Source: Bdellovibrio sp. CG22_combo_CG10-13_8_21_14_all_39_27
Lineage (GTDB): Bacteria > Bdellovibrionota > Bacteriovoracia > Bacteriovoracales > Bacteriovoracaceae
Length of the DNA stretch: 64,000 nt
Direction of reading: 5' to 3'
NCBI GenBank assembly: GCA_002786715.1
Contig: PCTW01000043.1
Coordinates: forward strand, 37,413-101,412
Positions 61,840 to 64,000 of the stretch are shown one piece after another (position 1 is the first letter of the stretch; each line of letters opens with the position of its first letter). The translations under genes and the position numbers were made by a program. The notes below the pieces were generated by a model. The model made no database searches. It was given only the letters and a program-made list of their open reading frames with translations, and had not been told where the DNA came from.

Positions 61840-62925
61840 TTAGACTTCGATGACATCGCTGTTCCAAAGATTTAAACGATCTTCCATTGATTTAAGCTGT
61901 CCGCAGGCGGCGAGAATATCATCGCCTTTGGTTGTACGAACGGTACAAACATATCCTCTTTCCCATAGTTCATTCTGAAACCAAGCGATTTTAGCATTGC
62001 TCGGGCGTTTGAATTTTGATTCAGGATATTCATTAAAAGGGATCAAGTTCACTTTAGATTCTTTTTGAGTGAGAAGAGCACTAAGACCTTCGATATCTTC
62101 AATGCGATCGTTCAAATCAGCGATGAGAATATATTCATAAGTTATACGACGATGGGCCTTGAGCGGAACTTGCTTGAGAGCTTCAAATAAGCGTTTGAGA
62201 TCATAAGCCTTGTTAATTGGCATCAATTCAGTACGAATATCGTTGTGAGCTGCATGAAGAGAAATGGCCACATTCACTGGCGGGAAATCCCAGAGTTTTT
62301 CAATTTGCGGGACTAAGCCTGAAGTCGAAAGAGTAATCTTTCGCTGACTAATGGAGAGGCCTTTCTCTTCCATAAAAGTGGCACACGCTTTTTTTACATT
62401 ATCAAAATTATGCAGAGGCTCGCCTTGTCCCATAAAAACAATATTAGTAAGTCGCTCATCAGGAGCTACATTTTGTTGCAACCACAACGTCACAGCTACG
62501 TACTGACCGATGATTTCTCCCGCTTGCAAATGACGCTTGAGCCCCATGGTTCCGGTATGACAAAAAGTACATCCAATGGCACATCCAACTTGAGAGCTCA
62601 CACAAAGAGTGAGTCGATCTTTGGCAGGGATGGCCACAGCTTCAACTGTTTGCTTGTCGCTCATGGCGATTAAAAACTTGCGAGTCCCATCGATGGAATG
62701 GGCCTGCCAAGCGACTTGTGGAGGCGTGCAATCGTAATTTTCTAAAAGGTGCTTTTTTATTTTAGCTGAAACGTTACTCCATTTATCGAGATCCATTTCC
62801 CAGCGTTTATAAAGCCAATTAAAGATTTGATCTGCCGAAAATTTGGCAAATCCATTGGATTGAAGTTCTTCTCTTAAACCTTCAAGAGTGAAGGAGAAGA
62901 GTGATTCTTTTTCAGGCATTTTCAT
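61840..62925 (-). CDS. rlmN: 23S rRNA/tRNA adenine C2-methyltransferase RlmN
   Basis: This protein of about 361 residues has the normal length. The radical SAM cluster motif is CAIGCTFCHTG (CxxxCxxC), followed by MGQGEPLHNFDNV, KITLSTSGLVPQI, VAISLHAA and LIPFNEYP. The C-terminal Cys that accepts the methyl intermediate is in LAACGQL. It methylates A2503 of 23S rRNA and A37 of some tRNAs. Start uncertain: ATG 62925 is used, TTG at 62934 and ATG at 62919 are possible, and none has a strong ribosome site. Confidence 0.96.
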   Translation of the reverse strand: MKMPEKESLFSFTLEGLREELQSNGFAKFSADQIFNWLYKRWEMDLDKWSNVSAKIKKHLLENYDCTPPQVAWQAHSIDGTRKFLIAMSDKQTVEAVAIPAKDRLTLCVSSQVGCAIGCTFCHTGTMGLKRHLQAGEIIGQYVAVTLWLQQNVAPDERLTNIVFMGQGEPLHNFDNVKKACATFMEEKGLSISQRKITLSTSGLVPQIEKLWDFPPVNVAISLHAAHNDIRTELMPINKAYDLKRLFEALKQVPLKAHRRITYEYILIADLNDRIEDIEGLSALLTQKESKVNLIPFNEYPESKFKRPSNAKIAWFQNELWERGYVCTVRTTKGDDILAACGQLKSMEDRLNLWNSDVIEV

Positions 62926-63029
62926 AGATGGCAAAATGACTGAAAAGACAAGGTTTGGAAAGGGCCCCTTGTAGAAAGTTCAGAGGCTTAAACTACTGAA
63001 ATCTATCATTTTTCAAGCTCTCCCCCTAA

Positions 63030-63851
63030 GTGTTGACGATTTCGCCTGATTGCGCAAAACTGCTGGCTCTCAAAAATACTAAGGGACAATACGTGCGAGC
63101 AACTCTTTTCAAAGATGGTTTGGAATTTAAATTTGAAGTCAATGGCGAGCGATGGCTCCAAGGTGCGACCATTGAAGGTGAGCTTTTCCTCAAAAATCAT
63201 CGTCCAGAAGTTTTTGAAACAAAAAAACTCAATGTTCGTCTTTGCTGGGGTGATTTTAAAAAAGTTAAAACTCGCGACGCAAAAGCTTTCACCCCTCTTT
63301 CTTCAACAGAGCTTTCGACCTCTGAAATTCTAAACTCAGGTGAAGAAAAAAGTTGGAAGTGGTCAATCAAGCTTGAAGACAATTGTCCAATCTCAGAAAA
63401 AAATGGCTCGCTTTATCTCTTATTTGGAGATGAAGTTCAACAGCTTGGTGGCGACCTTCAACTCAATATTGATCCCAAAGAAGTTTACAAAGAAATCATC
63501 AAGTTGATGGAAAACTTTTTGCGTTTTAAAATGAAAGACATCTCTTCCAAAAAAGGTTTGGTTACAGCAAAATTCGCCCCTCCTCTTTCAAAAGATTTTT
63601 CTTCAGTGGATTCTTTATTGATGAGCTTTGCTCTGGAACAACAAGAATTAAAACTACATTATGAATTCAAAGTGAAAAGAGTCACTCTCGGTGCCACAAA
63701 TACGGATCTCAAGATGGCCAAAGATGTTTCTCAACTCGAACAAAAGCTCGATCCGAAACGCTACTTGATCGGCAAATCCCTTGATCAGGATTTCGTGCTC
63801 AAGCAACTCCAAGCGGCGATCGATACGGTCAAATTAAAATCAATGTTTTAA
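63030..63851 (+). CDS. Hypothetical cytoplasmic protein, beta-sandwich-like
   Basis: This 273-residue protein starts with GTG at 63030 and has no clear ribosome site. There is no signal peptide. The N-terminal half is beta-rich (LEFKFEVNGERWLQGATIEG, KKLNVRLCWGDFKKV, WKWSIKLEDNCP) in a pattern like arrestin or Spo0M-type sandwiches, but I cannot assign it. The C-terminal half is helical and charged (VYKEIIKLMENFLRFKMKDI). It is divergent from rlmN. The function is unknown. Confidence 0.6.
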   Translation: MLTISPDCAKLLALKNTKGQYVRATLFKDGLEFKFEVNGERWLQGATIEGELFLKNHRPEVFETKKLNVRLCWGDFKKVKTRDAKAFTPLSSTELSTSEILNSGEEKSWKWSIKLEDNCPISEKNGSLYLLFGDEVQQLGGDLQLNIDPKEVYKEIIKLMENFLRFKMKDISSKKGLVTAKFAPPLSKDFSSVDSLLMSFALEQQELKLHYEFKVKRVTLGATNTDLKMAKDVSQLEQKLDPKRYLIGKSLDQDFVLKQLQAAIDTVKLKSMF

Positions 63852-64000
63852 TCAATGTTATGCTTATTTACACAACTGCAAATGTATTGAAAAAAAGACA
63901 TTTCCAACTTGCCCAAGTTTTGTCAAAGTTCAACAATTTCACTCAATACCTGCAGTCAAGAGCTTAAAATTTTGTACACATATCAAGTAATCGTAAATAA

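Noticed and set aside
1..64000. tRNA, rRNA, CRISPR arrays, insertion sequences, phage or integration sites
   Set aside because: None seen: intergenic gaps are short, no regular repeat-spacer pattern, no transposase or integrase.
63852..64000. Possible start of a further gene at the right edge
   Set aside because: About 150 AT-rich bases with no convincing frame, ribosome site or hairpin.

Overview
The window looks like chromosomal DNA from a low-GC, Gram-negative, flagellated bacterium, most likely a predatory Bdellovibrionota of the Bacteriovorax/Peredibacter/Halobacteriovorax type. This placement is inferred from gene content (MotAB, Tol, FtsEX-EnvC, LapB, lipoproteins and many secreted proteases and peptidoglycan enzymes), not from a marker-gene comparison. 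Genes are tightly packed, often joined by ATGA or TAATG overlaps. I see no tRNA, rRNA, CRISPR, insertion sequence or prophage.

Layout. 1-5.5 kb: a partial YciB-like protein, a small charged secreted protein (gene A), a WYL regulator, an RluA-type pseudouridine synthase and motA-motB. 5.6-10.5 kb: the ribosomal/replication operon, read leftwards: rpsF joined in frame to rpsR, a DUF2232-like membrane protein, rplI, dnaB, pabB. 10.7-30.1 kb: an accessory envelope region with a subtilase, a 1045-residue secreted protein, a caspase-fold-like secreted protein, a NodB deacetylase, a lysozyme-like transglycosylase, an L,D-transpeptidase, a 3D-domain lipoprotein, two paralogous Gly-rich lipoproteins and a LAS-type metallopeptidase, with RNase G inside it. 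30.1-34.5 kb: nucleoside salvage (CNT transporter, deoA, purine nucleoside phosphorylase, cdd). 34.6-43.9 kb: a DEDDh exonuclease, then a leftward operon ftsE-ftsX-envC-ctpA-xseA-M23 lipoprotein-histidine kinase. 44-49 kb: a second subtilase, an HD phosphohydrolase, a small protein and a degenerate NtrC-type regulator. 49.1-56.7 kb: a leftward operon sppA-lapB-three envelope genes-tolQ-tolR-tonB/tolA-like-tolB. 56.8-64 kb: a small secreted protein, an ABC-F ATPase, an ECF sigma operon, rlmN and a hypothetical gene.

The most interesting signal is a candidate ECF sigma regulon. Three sites share the pattern CGAAACTTTT(T/A), then 11 bases, then CGTATTG, with exactly the same spacing. They lie upstream of gene A (790-822), upstream of the divergent charged gene B (59303-59335), and on the other strand just inside the 5' end of the sigma ORF (59388-59420). 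The third would drive the sigma operon, which encodes a third charged secreted protein (gene C) with a perfect 18-residue repeat, plus an outer-membrane beta-barrel. Together these look like an envelope-stress module. Other points of note are the in-frame S6-S18 fusion (one base away from two normal genes), a NtrC-like regulator that has lost GAFTGA and Walker B, and two FliA-like promoters.
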